Shown one piece after another: positions 42,301-55,384 of a stretch of 64,000 nt of DNA. The translations under genes were made by a program, and so were the position numbers. The notes under the pieces were generated by a model that searched no databases, was not told where the DNA came from, and worked only from the letters and a program-made list of their open reading frames with translations. Source of the stretch: Persicaria tinctoria (taxonomy: Eukaryota; Streptophyta; Magnoliopsida; Caryophyllales; Polygonaceae); contig JBANSL010000013.1 of assembly GCA_037127255.1 (NCBI GenBank), positions 17,132,688-17,196,687 of the forward strand. Reading direction: 5' to 3'. Each line of letters starts with the position of its first letter. The stretch's first letter is position 1.

Positions 42301-44272
42301 GTTTTCTACAAATCTAATTTGTGTTGGATAACTTGCTGAGACTGTCATGATACTAAGTTGGTATACTTTATAGTTTCCTCCAATTTCATTATCCTCATCT
42401 CTCATTCTTAGCGTTTGGACTTTGGACTAACAAATTCACTTCTTTTCAGTGTCCGAAGAAGAGTTGGAAAAGTTGAAACACGCTTTAAAACTTCTTTCCA
42501 AAGCTGAAAAGCAGTTGAGAGTTTCAAGTGAACGTTCAACATGGTTTACTGCCACACTTTTACAGCTTGGATCAGCGACTTCACCAGATTCCACTCTATC
42601 TGGGAGCAGTAGGAAGCAAAGCTCTAAAACAACCGATGAAGAACAGTCTACTGCATCCAGGGACGGTCCTGGACATGTACAAAAATCTGATGCCCATTAC
42701 CCGCCACGGAGACTAGCATCTCCTACTGCATTGCTTGACTGCAGAGGTCATTCTGGTCATCAAGAGGCTTCATCCTTGCTGAAAGACAGCATCATCTCCA
42801 GTTCGAAGGCCACTCATAGTAAACCTAGAAATAGTGTTGATACCGCATCTTCTCATGATGATATGATGGTTGGACAAATTCTATGGAGCCAGTTGGACAC
42901 TGAAAAACTGGATCATCTGTGGTTGCAGTGTACTGGGAGATGTCACTATGAGAAACTAAGGCATCTGCTTCAGAACTATGGAAAGCTTATCTCAATCTCT
43001 GAAGTAGATGGTATGTATTCAATATTTCAATCCCTCTATTCGCTTCCCTTTCTTTATTGGCTCAAATAAGATCTTGAAGGTTAGCTTGAGAGAACTGAAA
43101 ATGGTTGGCTGAAATGTGACGATATTTTCAGTTTTATGAAATTTTGGCTTTTACCAATGTTGTGTATTCTAGTTTCTTGAATTGAACATCCCTTTGCAGG
43201 TGTTTTGCTCGCCTATATTGCATTTGGAGATGAAAAGATCAAAGCCAGGGCTGAGCGTTACCTAATAAGTATTACCAACTCATTCGAAACAGTATTGAGA
43301 CGTAGTGTAGAGGTTAGGATTATTGTGCTCCCGGATGGCTTAATTCCTGTAGATGATAGAGAAGCTGCTATGTCACCACATTCAACAGGCAGCAAGCAGA
43401 TGGAACCACTCAACAAGGACGAGAACGCAGCTTCATTAAACAACTCTCCGTTGCTCGATGAGAGGGCACTGGCCCTTAAAGCCGAAGGGCATGACAAAAC
43501 CGGAAGCACAAGGGAAAGGAGAAAGGAGTTACCCATGCAGAGGATAGAATCTATTATTCGCGAGCAGAGGTTGGAAACGGCATGGTTGCAAGCCGTTGAG
43601 AAGGGGACCCCAAGTTCCATGAGTCGCTTAAGACCAGAACGAAACCAGGTCCTTCCGCAAGATGCTGGAGTCCATTCCCAAAATCAGGTGGAACCCATGA
43701 GCTCTATGGACTTGTCTTCCAGTCGCTGGGATGATGAGCTCAACCATGAGCTCAAGGCCCTGAAAGTTGATGACAAGAAGGCATTTGAGAAGGATCAAGC
43801 TAGTAAGAGGGCCGCGCTTCCTCCCATCTCGCCTAGCTTGCTTCATCAGAGCAATTGCGGAGGCACTCTCAGCATGGAGCATCAGTGAGTGTTCCTTTTT
43901 CCTTCCTCTCTAATCTTTAAGAAGATATCGCTCCTGTACATGATGGTTCATATTGTTCACCTTAAAACCATTTTTTCCTGTCTTGTTTTGCTAGGGGCTA
44001 TGAATCATCAGGACCTGGGGGGAAAGGCTGTAACCTTCTGTTCTGTTGGAATAATACTAGACACCCGAGAAGCGCGAAGGTAAGGCTTCCTTTCAGGGTC
44101 CTTTCAACTCTTTTTGTACATTTCAATTCCATTTCCGAAATCCAATTTACAGCGAGCAATTCCATACATTCACACATCTTAACAGGCTAAACATGGAACC
44201 CCAGTTCAAGAGTGCAAAGGCGGTGGGCGATTCCTCTGCTTCGGCGAATGTAGGAAGTCTAGACAGACATAA
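39355..44272 (+). CDS. STI: STICHEL-family protein (DNA polymerase III gamma/tau-like AAA+)
   Basis: 1,293 aa over six exons: 39355-41601, 41847-42063, 42450-43010, 43200-43884, 43995-44079, 44186-44272, all phases consistent. In Arabidopsis STICHEL controls trichome branching; it resembles the bacterial clamp-loader subunit DnaX but no replication role is established. Seen: family N-terminus MSGSRVYDPSKLHLKKEL, basic RRRRLEQL near residue 230, LDLPGRKGCGIPCWS, AAA+ region from about 515 with Walker A GPRGTGKTS near 553, a Cys cluster CGVCREC near 580-586, Walker B VFVIDECH near 632, the RCQK motif, and the C-terminal MQRIESIIREQRLETAW block. A His/Gly-rich stretch (about 171-190) is unlike the Arabidopsis protein as I recall it. 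Length is close to Arabidopsis STI (about 1,218). STICHEL versus STICHEL-LIKE1 was not settled by phylogeny. Confidence 0.92.
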
Positions 44273-46256
44273 CAGCTGATTCAATAGCTAATCTTCTTAT
44301 TGCAGGTTTCCCATCCCCCTTCTTTTTTGGCTATTCTTTGGTGTGTATTTGGGTTTCTTGGTTAAGGCTTAAGCCTTAACGGTTCTTTGTTAAGTTGTTT
44401 CTTTTGCAATGTAAAAATGAAAACATTTTTAAAAAAAATTATTTACCATGTGGGGTGCCTAAATATTTGGAATAACATGGTAGTTTGATCATTGGCAGCG
44501 ATGGATTTTGTTACTGAGTATTATTTTGGTAATTTCAAATGATTCACTTGGTAAAGATCCTTTTTTTTTGGTAAGAAAGGTAAAGATCCCTTTAGTCTAT
44601 AATATTTATGGTCTTTTTTTTAGGTAGCGATGTTTGGGAGAAATCCTTGCAAAGTATCATACCAAATGGCTTTAGTTTTCTTCTATTCCCAAATACTATC
44701 CCTTTCTAAAAAAAACATGTTATTTACTAGTAGTATTTAGGTACGTTTTTCTAATAATGATAAAAATTATTTAAAATATCAATTATTTTATTAATAAGTA
44801 TGAAATTATGAAAAAATATTAATAAAAAAATTAATATTTTATATAATTTTTAGCACTTTCTTAATATTAATAATAAAATAACAAGATTTTGTAGAACAAA
44901 AAGGGTATATATGTAGGGTTAGATACTTAGATTCCCTTCATTGCACTTTTCCCAAATCGGTTCCTTTACATTGTGATAATATATAAGTTGAAATTCACGA
45001 GAAAACAAATTGTTGAGTTGAAGAATCTATTTTGGATGGAGCATTTATCCCAAACCTGATTGTCACTATGTTAGACAATAACTTCAAGATGGTCCCTATG
45101 CTAGTTAGCAAACATCATGACCAAGCTTTTAGGTGAGGCTTAACATCAACTTCTTCTCTCCAAGTTGGCCTTGTTACACCATGATTAATAGTAAGACCCA
45201 TTTTGAAACCTTAACTTATTTTTTATCTGTCACATTAATTTAAGAGTCTCAAACCATCTTTTTACTTTTTCACCTACTTATTGGTGAGCCCGATCCAGAG
45301 CCATTAACTTATTTTTTTTTACTCTATTCCAAAATTTTCCTCTAAATTTAAAATAGTAAATTATTATTAATTACGTTCACAACAAATGATCAAGATCATT
45401 GCATGTGCCCGAGTCTCGAAAAAAACATGTGAGATCCAAAGGTCGTAGGATGCAACTGCTTCTAGCTAGCACTATGATTGGCTTAAAAAAATATATGCAA
45501 AATGAGTGTCTATGTGTAGATAAAAATAAATTACATTCAATTTTTTTTCTTTTTAAAATTACAGGGCATGCCACGTTCCTGACTCCCTGGTTGGTCTGCA
45601 TGGCAACGTCGACTAGGGTTTGGGTTTAAGGCAAAATGTCGTAATAAAACAACGTCGTTTTGATGGATGGTGTGGGCAAAAAAAATGTGGGTTAGTGCCC
45701 ACAGAAGTCTCAAACGAGAGCCCGATCTTGAAACAGACCTCTTCACCCGACTCATCCTCTCTTTTTTTTTTCCTCTTGATGTGGCAGGTTAGGTAAGCCC
45801 AAAGACTCACCAATAAACCCTTTCTTAGCATCCTTGTTCCAAATTGAACAGGGATATAGAGAATATAAAAATGATGTTAAATAGGTTGGTAACCGATGAT
45901 CAAAATTGAATTGCTTTCTTTTAAAAATGTGAAAATTAATAGAAAAATAAACATTAGGAAATGGATGGAGAAATTCTTTTTTTCTCAATAAATACTCTTT
46001 TTTTTTTGGTGAGGAGAATGGAGTAAATATTAATTACAAATCATTATACAATGAACTTCTCATACTACAATAATCAAAATTTGTTTTAGAATTTCAGTTT
46101 ATAATTCAATGCAATTATTTTTTCAAAAATGAATAAAAAATTCACTTCTCTCATGCTTTCTAGAAAGAATACAATAAAGTGTGGCCCCTCTTTTCCCACC
46201 ACGTATACATGAAAATAATAATGTAGGAATCAAATCACATGGCACTGTTCTCCTTA
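44273..46256. other. Intergenic, AT-rich
   Basis: No convincing gene. 44689-44910 has weak Stowaway-like ends (CTATCCCTTTCTA and TAGAACAAAAAGGG). Frames on both strands at 45377-45988 are short, overlap each other and match nothing known to me. Confidence 0.6.
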
Positions 46257-46260
46257 TGTG

Positions 46261-46400
46261 TATATAAAACAAGGTTTGTTTCCCACACCTTTAATTCCAC
46301 GACCACACATCATTGAATTGTTCAATTCCCTCCTCCTCCTTCAACAACCAACGCCACCGCCCCTCCACCACCTCCGGCCACCAACGATCTCGCTATTCCG
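46261..46400 (+). promoter_or_regulatory. TATA box and leader of the FLZ gene
   Basis: TATATAAAAC at 46261-46270 lies about 130 bases before the start codon, followed by a C-rich leader. Confidence 0.6.
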
Positions 46401-46843
46401 ATGGCCTCCGGCTTGTTCTATTGCGGCTCAATCGAAGAATGCCCCGTCAACCACCACCAAATTAGCGACTTCGAGGATGACTTCCTCGAAGCTTGCTTCT
46501 TGTGCCAAAGGTCCCTTGCCTTTAACCGCGACATCTTCATGTACAGGTTAGTTACAGTTTACACCATAACAGACGTTTATATATATATAGTTATAAGGAT
46601 TTCATCATCACTTATATTTCGTCGATTATTAATCTTGATAGGGGGAATAGAGCGTTTTGTAGCGATGATTGTAGACAAGAACAAATTGATCACGACGAGG
46701 CTATGGAGAGGAGGAGGAACATCTCGGCGAGAGCAATGAGAAAAACCGGAAATTCTTCGTCGGCAAAACAAGCCTCTCCTAGCTCCTCCACTGCCGCCAG
46801 CGCCGCCAGATCCACGGTGGCCGGAGCAGTTAGTGTTGCCTGA
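46401..46843 (+). CDS. FLZ (FCS-like zinc finger, DUF581) protein
   Basis: 115 aa in two exons, 46401-46546 and 46642-46843, joined through an arginine codon. The FLZ domain spans about residues 28-68. FLEACFLCQRSL gives the first Cys pair, then FNRDIFMYRGNRAFCSDDCR gives the FCS-x2-C half, so the intron cuts the zinc finger between its two Cys pairs. The C-terminus is Ser/Ala-rich. FLZ proteins are small plant-specific adaptors, many of which bind the SnRK1 kinase complex and respond to energy and stress state; partner and regulation here are inference. Length is normal for the shorter members. Confidence 0.93.
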
Positions 46844-48040
46844 TTCGATATATAGATGACGAATTTGAGGGAATAAATAATTGAGTTGATGTGTAGTGAC
46901 CGAATTTGAGGTGTGATGTATAGATGACGAATCTGAATTTGGTATAAGGAATGATCTGCATATCATGTGGAGATCCAAGATGAGAGATGAATAAATTACA
47001 ATTTTGTTTAATTTGTATATTATTGTTTATTGAGATCGAATTAAATTGAAATGCATAATTAATCGATCATTGAAATGCATAATTAATCGATCGATTTAAA
47101 ATATATGTATGGTAGTGGATCGCTCGATCGATTTGATTTATTTCTTTATTTAAATCATAACTACTGAAGTCCGTTGGGACTCGGGATCGGGGGTCGTGTG
47201 CACACGTGCGCCCTTGCGCTAATAGCCTAGCATATAAACCGAGCGGGGTTCCATCCTAAAACCAATTGGCAATAAAAGGAGTAGCACACCGACTCATATA
47301 TCAGTACTGCTTGTTATGCTCAACTTTCCGATGTGGGACACTCTTGGTTTTATTCACGTCTCTTTTGAATAAAATCACAAATTATACCTAAATTTACTTT
47401 GGTTAATTAGCATGCATATTTTATAATTAGATTGACTGATTTTGATAAATTGATTAACAATTTAATATGTTTTTGATTCGATCTTCATAGTACATGAGTG
47501 ATTTTGTAAATATTTTGATATGTAGGGGATTTTGTAAAAGATGTGCACCCTAATTCAAAGATGATTTTGCAAAACTTATACCTAACTTTAATTAGTTATT
47601 TATTTGATGTAAATGATGTGACTTGACACTAAACACATGCAATGATCAATGTGAATTATGTATCTATATCTATACACATATATTAAAACTGATGTATATT
47701 GTTTTTTTTATGATGACTTATGGTTGATTTTATTTTTTTTCTTCGACCTTTAAAAAATTATTAAAATAATATGTTAACATAATCACAAGAAGCCACATTC
47801 TATTTGTAATTGCTATCTAACTAAAAAAATATTTCTTGAAAAATATAATAGATATAGATTTTATTCAATTAAAATCTTAGCAAGACAATTAATCAATCTA
47901 TTATATCTTATGATATTTATAGTCAATTAATGTCATTCATTGATTTATCTATTAAAGTATATATTATAAGTTATAGCTATAAACATTGATAAATCTTCCT
48001 GAATTGTAGTAAATAACCCCCTATTCGGATTGCTTTGCGC
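46844..48040. other. Intergenic, with one repeat-like GC-richer patch
   Basis: 47160-47350 is richer in GC and holds CCTAAAACCAATTGGCAATA and TTTCCGATGTGGGACA. I have the impression that similar strings recur widely in plant genomes as part of a retroelement, but I cannot name it. A TCTATACACATATATTAAAA stretch near 47675 resembles one at 15921. No gene seen. Confidence 0.4.
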
Positions 48041-49630
48041 CCATAACTCACTATCCGAAACTATTTACAAAGGCTAACCCTCCCCCTTAAAAAATTGCAC
48101 ACCAGACGGTAATCTTTACCTGGAGTAATCGGTGGCTCTGTCTCTCCTTTCCTTCGCCTCTCTCTTGCCCCAAATCTCTCTCTCTCTCTCAGTCTCGAGC
48201 GTAGTCCACAAGAACAGAGAAGGAAGGGGATCAGATGTTTCAAGCATAGCCCTCTCGTCTATGAAGATTTAGGTGAGTGGTTGTTGTTGCTCCTCCCGTC
48301 TAGGAGAGAAATTGAAGAAATCTGTCAATCCCGATTTATGCCCTCTCTCTTCAATTCCGATTTCAGCTCGCAGTAGAGGAGGAGGAGGAATCGAAGATGA
48401 AAACTGCGAATTTTCAGCTTCCATTTTGGCCGAAATTCAAACTACCTTAAATTTAATTATCGCCAAAATCGAAGGCATCTTTTTATTAAGATTGAAGCCA
48501 TCGTATGCAGGCGAAATTGAAGGCATCAGCGCCGAGAGGAGGAGGAGGAATTGAAGATAAAACTGCGGATTTCGGAAATGGCAAAGAAGGAGGTGGCGGT
48601 GGAGGGAGATCCGGCGAAGAAGATGGCGGAGTTGAGGAGGGAACTGAGGAGGTTTCTTCTGTAAAATTGGCAAACTAACTGAGGAGAACGTCGATGGCAA
48701 ACAAGAGGCATGGACAAAAAATAGTTGCCAGTGGCAGTCGAGGAAAATTGGCATATCTAATTCACGTCTTTGCTTGAGTGCTCGACTGCTCCGCACAATA
48801 TGACATCGACTAGTGCAGATTGCAGTTGCAGAACTACAATTGTGAAATGTGATTTGTGATTAGTTGATTACTTATTTACCCGATTAGGCGGTCGATTTGG
48901 TGTTTTGTTTAAATTGCTTTGTTTGGGAATTGTGAATCTGTGATTTGTCAAAGTGTTGATTTGTGAATACATGAATTGGATATTTGTGAATTTGTGATCA
49001 TTAATCAGTACCTCAGTTTCTTTATTTGTTACTGTTTTGTTGAGGTAAGGGTACGTGGCAAAGAGATCTATGTACCAATGATTCACGAGGATCGGAAGTA
49101 GAGTCCTTGAATTGTGAATCACCCAAGTGAGTTATGCTCGTGGGCTTGTGTAATGAACTAGATGATTTGTGCCTGCGAAAATCTGTCTAGAAACTCGTCT
49201 ACACTTAAAAATTTCTAGATGCTCTCCCACCTAGCGTGGAATGCTCTATGAATATGATTGATGCTATTTTTTAAGCAAGATTTGAAATGAAATTAAGGAG
49301 GAAAACTCATTTGTGTGAAAGTGAAACCTCCATTAATTATTGTATATGCTAATAGATGGGGCCAAATGGCACTTGGAAGGTGGAGATGGACATAATAAAT
49401 TGACAATACAATACATAGATGCTTGACTATTAACCACCACTAGTCCTCCTCCATCAAACACAACACACCAAAAGCCCATACATCATTGCGTGGCATGGGT
49501 CCCATTCCTCATCACATACACGTCGACTCCATCCACACATGACACATAATTTGTCTATTTTACCATGTTTAGTTCAACACATTCATTCATTCATGACGAT
49601 CGACACCATTTTTAAAATGAACACAATTAT
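48041..49630. other. Transcribed-looking region without a clear ORF
   Basis: 48110-48200 is C/T-rich with a (CT)n run (48174-48190), like a plant 5' leader. An AGGAGGAGGAGGAAT-containing unit is duplicated at about 48376 and 48535. The best forward frame (48273-48554, 93 aa) resembles no known protein. It could be a decayed gene, an untranslated RNA or a repeat. Confidence 0.35.
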
Positions 49631-49631
49631 A

Positions 49632-49857
49632 CTCCTCTGTTCTAAAAAATATGTTATTTTAGAGTTTCATTTTTTTTCAAAAAAACACCATTGTAAATAC
49701 TCTTAACATGATTGATGGGTCGTGAGTTATAGTTTTCGATAAAGTAAACAAGTAGAGTAATAAATGAGGGTAAATTAGTAAAAAAAAAAGTATATTATTG
49801 GATTTCATAAAAATTGTGCAAAGAGTTAAAATGACATGTTTTCGCGAACGGATGAAG
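49632..49857. mobile_element. Stowaway-like MITE, 226 bp
   Basis: Between TA dinucleotides; ends CTCCTCTGTTCT and GAACGGATGAAG are inverted with mismatches. A (TA)n run follows at 49858-49880. Confidence 0.55.
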
Positions 49858-49921
49858 TATATATATATATATATATATATTATCATTTTGAATTACAACC
49901 GTATAGAAAAACTCTATATGT

Positions 49922-50035
49922 CAAGCCTTACTAGCTTAGCTGGTAAGGATGACATATAGTGATCAATAGGTCACGAGTTCGAACTCTCCTTCCCATATTG
50001 TAATGGTATAAGTGTCTACCGGCCTATTAAACAAA
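49922..50035 (+). mobile_element. tRNA-derived SINE
   Basis: A-box-like TAGCTTAGCTGG and B-box GAGTTCGAACTC about 45 bp apart, then TACCGGCCTATTAAAC and an A run. This is the usual layout of a plant SINE with an internal Pol III promoter. Possible short target repeat AAAAACT on each side. Confidence 0.6.
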
Positions 50036-50143
50036 AAAAAACTATATATAAAAATAATGTTATTTTTAAAATAATATATTGACGGTTTATCATATTGTAG
50101 AGTGTTGCCACCTTGCACTCTTGTAGTAAGATTATTGCTTTAT

Positions 50144-51800
50144 CTGTGGACGGACACCTTATGATAAGCAAAAAAGCTCTCTTTTTTATAGCTCCTCCGA
50201 AAACCAACGCCGACACCATTCTCCATCTCCAACGTGGTTGAACAACCGCTCCGACCAATCGCTGGCTAATCTCCCGTCAAATCTCTCTCTTTGGAGAGCC
50301 CCAACTCCTCTCCTCGGAGAGTGTTCAGATCGATGGGTTGCCCGCCTCTCTCGGGTTGCTCCGCCTCGGTGCCGTTGGCTTGGCCAGTGTCCTTTAATCC
50401 TCTGCACTGCCCTTCTCCATCTCGGCATTGGCCCATGGCCTGCTTGGGTGCGTTGGTGGTCGGGTTTGTGTCTAAAACCATCTTCGATTCTCTCTGGTCG
50501 GATTATGTTCTAAGCTAGCCTTCCATCGTTAGTTTCATTCAAATCAAAATCAAATTGGGGTTGTCCGGCGGCCTATGCTTGTCGTCGTCCTCGTGCCCAT
50601 TTGTCATACCTTCTAATTCACTAATTTTGGTTGTGGTGGGGCTTGATTTGGGGTGTCGGGTACTCTCCGCCTCCATCTCTTTCCCTCTTCCATGGCTATT
50701 GCAATTCATGTCCTCTTGGGCTTCTCGATTGGTGGAGTTGGTGGGCGTGCCTCGGCTTTGCTCTCCTCTAACTCCCCTCTGTTGTCATGGTCTCAAATCT
50801 CTTTCCGATGGTGGCTGATTTGCCCATCGTTCCCCCCCCCCCGGGTCTGGTGTTGGCTATTGTTCGGTCGGCGGTGGGCGTCGTTTTCGTCTCGTCACTG
50901 TCCGGCTGGTGTGCCTGTCTTACCTCCCCTGGGTTCCATGGCTTGCTGGTTTGTCGGGGTTCCCCTCCCGATTTCTCTGCCTACCAGACTGCTGCGTTGT
51001 CTCCTCCCCGGCGCCGCCTTTGGCTTGTTCGTTCCGGGGGTCTGGGGTTGTGAACTCTTGTTGTTTTGGGCTTTTCTTTGGGTCCAAGGTTAAGCCTTAG
51101 GCTCGGGGTTAGCCCGAAATGTATGGAAAAATACACAATTAAAAATATACTATATAATTTCATTTATATATCTACATATATAAATGGTTTTATTCATCCT
51201 CTTGGTGGGGGGTTAATATTATTTGGCCGTTTATTTATATATGTATTTATATAAACTGGATGAATTTTCGTAAGGGTTTCAAATCTTGCTTGTGTGGGGT
51301 GAAATACCTCTCGAAAGAGCTTTGATTAAATCTCGTTTGGGCTTGATCGGTCTGTAGTGACCGGTCCTTCGCGGTTTACTTTGCTCGGGTGGTGTGCGTC
51401 TCTTCTATGGTGCGGTTGGGGGTTCTTCTTCTATGATGGGGTTCTAGCAGTCAGAGTCGGGTCTGTTTGGGATCGAGGTAGTGTGTACGGGGCGACTCTG
51501 TGTATGGGAATGAGCTTCTTGGAGGTTCGTCTTCACTACCCACAAGGATTCCTGATGTATCGCCGGTCAGCGGTGCTGTTTTAGGATGGTGCTTGACTTT
51601 CGTCCGTAGTCTACGTCCCCTTCGTGTTAGATTTAGTTTTCCTTGACTCATTTTCCTGTAGGGTGCGTTTTCACTTGTTGTATTGCTCCGCTTTTTGTTT
51701 TCGCTTTCGTTTGTATGTATTGACGGATTTCTGTCCGCCGACTTGTCAGCCATCGAGATTCAAGTATATCTGATCTCGAATTATATCCTAATAAAAAAAA
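50144..51800 (+). mobile_element. 1.66-kb poly(A) retroposon with perfect 18-bp target duplication, no RT seen
   Basis: GTAAGATTATTGCTTTAT is present at 50126-50143 and again at 51801-51818, directly after an A run, so the insertion limits are exact. The insert is GC-richer than its surroundings and C/T-rich at the 5' end. It has several open frames of 60-146 codons that resemble no reverse transcriptase, endonuclease or known protein. The 3' part (from about 51,085) recurs in the insertion at 52654 and as short tails at 7185 and 59981. It is probably a non-autonomous non-LTR retroposon, or an internally deleted LINE, mobilised by a LINE elsewhere. Confidence 0.85.
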
Positions 51801-51926
51801 GTAAGATTATTGCTTTATTAGTGTATTAGTATATGTTTACCTGTTCATATAAATGTTGTATATAAATAAAATATGAAATCTTCATGTTGGATTTAAATAA
51901 ATGTTAATATATATAATATAAATATA

Positions 51927-52037
51927 CTCCCTCTGTTTCAAAATAAATGTTGTTTGAATTTTGTGTATGTTTTTCAAGGAGGTAATTTTTTTATAAAATA
52001 TTATTTTTTTAATCAATTTATTTTGAAATGGAGGGAG
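51927..52037. mobile_element. Stowaway MITE, 111 bp
   Basis: TA target on both sides; long matching ends CTCCCTCTGTTTCAAAATAA and its inverse TTATTTTGAAATGGAGGGAG. The best-preserved Stowaway in the window. Confidence 0.9.
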
Positions 52038-52090
52038 TATACTTTAGATGTTTTTATTAATTTTAATTTTAATTTTAATTAATTAATTTT

Positions 52091-52093
<3 letters not shown>

Positions 52094-52132
<39 letters not shown>

Positions 52133-52250
52133 TTCAGGATTTGCGGGACAAGAACTCTTTGTCCCGTGTATTTTTGCGGGATGGGATTAAATTTTTTTTC
52201 CAAGTCCCACCAAGATCGGAACGGGACGAGATTTGTCTCCACCCCTAATA
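52094..52250. repeat. (TA)n tract followed by a CCCGTC-type MITE fragment
   Basis: (TA)n to 52130, then CAGGATTTGCGGGACAAG, TTTGTCCCG, GCGGGATGGGATT and GGAACGGGACGAGATTTG, ending CTCCACCCCTA. The right end resembles that of the element at 22091-22651; the left end is missing or lies in the (TA)n tract. Confidence 0.5.
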
Positions 52251-53554
52251 ATGTATAACAAGATATAAAAATTTGTAACTTGGGTAACTTTTTATCTAAT
52301 TGTCAAAATGAGTAATATAAACTTTTGTTTCCAAGATCTCGAGACGCATTATAGTATGTGAATGACAATCTAAGTAAAATATAAATTAAAGCATTATAGT
52401 TTATTGAAATAAAATTAAAATAATTAATATATATATTTTTAACTTTCAAACATTCGTAACTTTTTATATTAAAATAATGTTATAAATGAGAAGAATACAT
52501 ATATAATTAGTTCATCAAATGAGAGGATGACACGTGTTCTCATGCCCACTGGCTCCGCCACCGCTCATGACCCAATACAAACATGTCATATTCTGAATAA
52601 GAGTTCAAGGGTTGGAAAGTAAACACTTTTTTCCGATTATATTGAGAAAATATGAGAGATAAAAAGTCCCTTTCTGGGGAATGAAGAAAGTGTTGGGGGC
52701 ATTCCCCACGCGCCTCCAATTTCCCACCACCGTGGTGGTCGATCTCTCCCACTCGGTATCCCGAGTGACTCCATCGTTCTTTTAGCCATCTCTGTTTCAC
52801 CCAGGCGCCACCGCCACCTTGCTTCCCTTGCCTTAGCCACCGCCAATCTTCATCGAGGTAAATCGAAGGCTATTTCCCCTCTTTCGAAACCCTAGATTGA
52901 ACCATGAATCTGATCCTTCAATTCTGTAATTGAAGCACATATTGGTGTTTTAATCTATGATAAAACTCTCCAAACCACCCTCATGGAGGTTCAAAATCTT
53001 TCGACACCGGCCTTTGGTGTTGGGAGCTCACGCGCCTCCCTTTGCTTCACCTCTGTCCGGTTCCCTCCTTTCATGGACGCTTAATTAGGCCATTTGGTTG
53101 TTGTCGGCCTCGTCTGGTTGTTGCCACCGACGCCCGATGATCTTCTGTGCTCGGCCTCTTGCCTATACCGTGTGTCCCAAGGTTCTCTGGGCATGACTGT
53201 CTCACATAAATTGTACAAGTCTTGGTGTAAAAGGCTTTGTTTCGGTCTTGCACGCAAAGGTTAATTAAAAAAACACAAAGAATTTTTTTTTATTTGTGTG
53301 CGTATATTAATTGAGCATAGAATCTCGTAAGGGCGTCAAATCTCACTCGAAAGGGCGTGTATTAAATCCCGGTACGATTGGTTAAAATCCCAATAAGGTT
53401 CTTGGTGCTTTCTTTTCAGGCGCCGATGTGAGGCTTTGCATTTGGCGTGACTGGGCTTTCTTTTCCGATTGATGGGGTTCTGGCAGTCGGAGTCAAGACT
53501 GGTTGAGGTCGTGGTAGTGTGTATTGAGGCATCTCCTTTTCTTGGGAAGACTGT

Positions 53555-54944
53555 TGAAGGAGGGAAAGTCGCTAATTTCCCTTATCAAAATAATTCTCAA
53601 GCTAACAAACTAGTATAGGATGCAAGTAAGGGGCCGATCTCATATAGAAACAAGTATTTTCGAGAATTGTATATTTATTGATTGAAAGGCAAAATATGGG
53701 AATAAAGTAAATAAAAGTACTAATCTAAACTAATGCAAAGGATAGATAAAAGAGATGTTTCCATCCATAAATTCTCGACATTGGTTGGAATCGTTGGTCG
53801 TCGAATCCAATTGAAGTTTTCTCTACGAATTCCTCCCATCTTAGTTTCAATAGATTAAAACACAAAGAGCACAATTAATCCCTTACACCTTTATACAACC
53901 TAAGCACGGTAAAGATTTAACATAAAGATAGTGCAAGTTCCTAAGAATCTATGCATATGAATAACACCAAGTATGCAAGGTAACCGATGTTTAAGACATA
54001 TGTCGAAATCCCTACTTAGTCATGATCAAACGAAGGTTCTCACAATCCTAAGCATGCTACTACGGAATTCATTCAATGACGAAGGAACAAAAACATAGCA
54101 AGATACTATCATGGTGATCAATCACAATAATATCAACAATAATCGCAAGGGAGATCGAAAGATATTAAAGATAGAAATACTACTTCATTAGAAACTCACA
54201 AACAACCAACCAAGTCTCAAAAGTGTAGATGAAAACAACGAAGAATTAGCCAAGCATGGGTTACCTAAATCCCTTCTCTTGAATGGAAAACAAAACTAAA
54301 CTAATTGATTGAATAGAGAAAACGGTTGAATGTCAATGTTAGGCTATTAGATAATTCTCCAAACGGCTGAGAAAAACATATTATAAAGCCTAAAGGTGTC
54401 GGCCAAACCTTATATTAGAGTTTCCAAAAAGATAGTAATTGGGTTGCTCGCGCAGATCCGGATCTAAAGGGACGGCGGGCGCTGACAGCTTCGCAGACTG
54501 AACTTGTAATGCACTTTCTGGAGTCGTCGTTCGTCCGATTGACACATATGAATATGCGTTGGAAATATCTTTTCAGGGACTACAACTCTCATGAAGAACT
54601 TAGAAGTTGAATCCAACTTCTCATAATCTTAAAGAGACGATTTCTTCATGTGCTCTATTTCCGCTCGATTATGTTCTTGTGCTCCTTTGCTTCCCAAATC
54701 GCCTTCTAATATTAATCCTTCCTTAACTTGTTCCTTGTTCTTTTGACATCCTATTTGGTCTCTTCCGAAGCTCCTCATCATGTCGGCACTATGAATCTGC
54801 ATAAAACCAATAAAATAGCGTAGTTTCCGATATCATCTTTACCACTAAAAGAGCATAATACGCAATTAACTCTAAAATATAACCAAACAACCATAAAACT
54901 CAACTAAAACTACTCTATAATGCTTGTCAAAATACGTCTTATCA
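53555..54944 (-). repeat. 3' LTR of the nested element
   Basis: 1,390 bp. The first 1,050 bp aligns with 58252-59321, apart from a 17-bp stretch (CTTTACAGATTGACGTA, near 59178) present only in the other LTR. Confidence 0.8.
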
Positions 54945-55384
54945 AACTCCCCCACACTTAAGCTTTGGTAGTCCTCGAGCGAATAAATAAAAAGCAACCC
55001 GTACCTACGAGTTCATCATCCATGCAATAACCTTAAACAAAAGCAATACCAATATGAAATGGAGCACATGATCAAGCGAATAAACATCTTAGCATGTATT
55101 TAGCGATCAAATCATAGAAGTAGAAATCATCCAACCTCACAAGGAATATGTATTTCACTCATGCTCTCATGTGTTTTGGCTTTAAGTTCAACTCTCAACT
55201 CAATGCAAAATGCACTAAGCTCATAGACATTGACAACAATATAATCAAATCTCCACCGAAATGCCATCACTTGCGGAAAAACAATAAACATAAGCAATTT
55301 GGCTCTAGATTATTCACTCTTTTTTTTTGCTTCATTTTCGGTTTTTCCATTTTTTTTCTTTTCTTGCTATGCTTTCTTTCGGCT

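Noticed and set aside
45377..46000. Cluster of overlapping short frames downstream of the STICHEL-family gene
   Set aside because: Three frames on both strands overlap; none has a family match or splice support.
49922..50035. Possible functional tRNA gene
   Set aside because: A and B boxes are present but no cloverleaf with paired acceptor and anticodon arms could be drawn, and an A tail follows; better explained as a SINE.
50238..51100. Several overlapping frames up to 146 codons with hydrophobic stretches
   Set aside because: They lie inside the poly(A) retroposon, overlap each other in several frames on both strands, and match no family known to me. Treated as composition effects.
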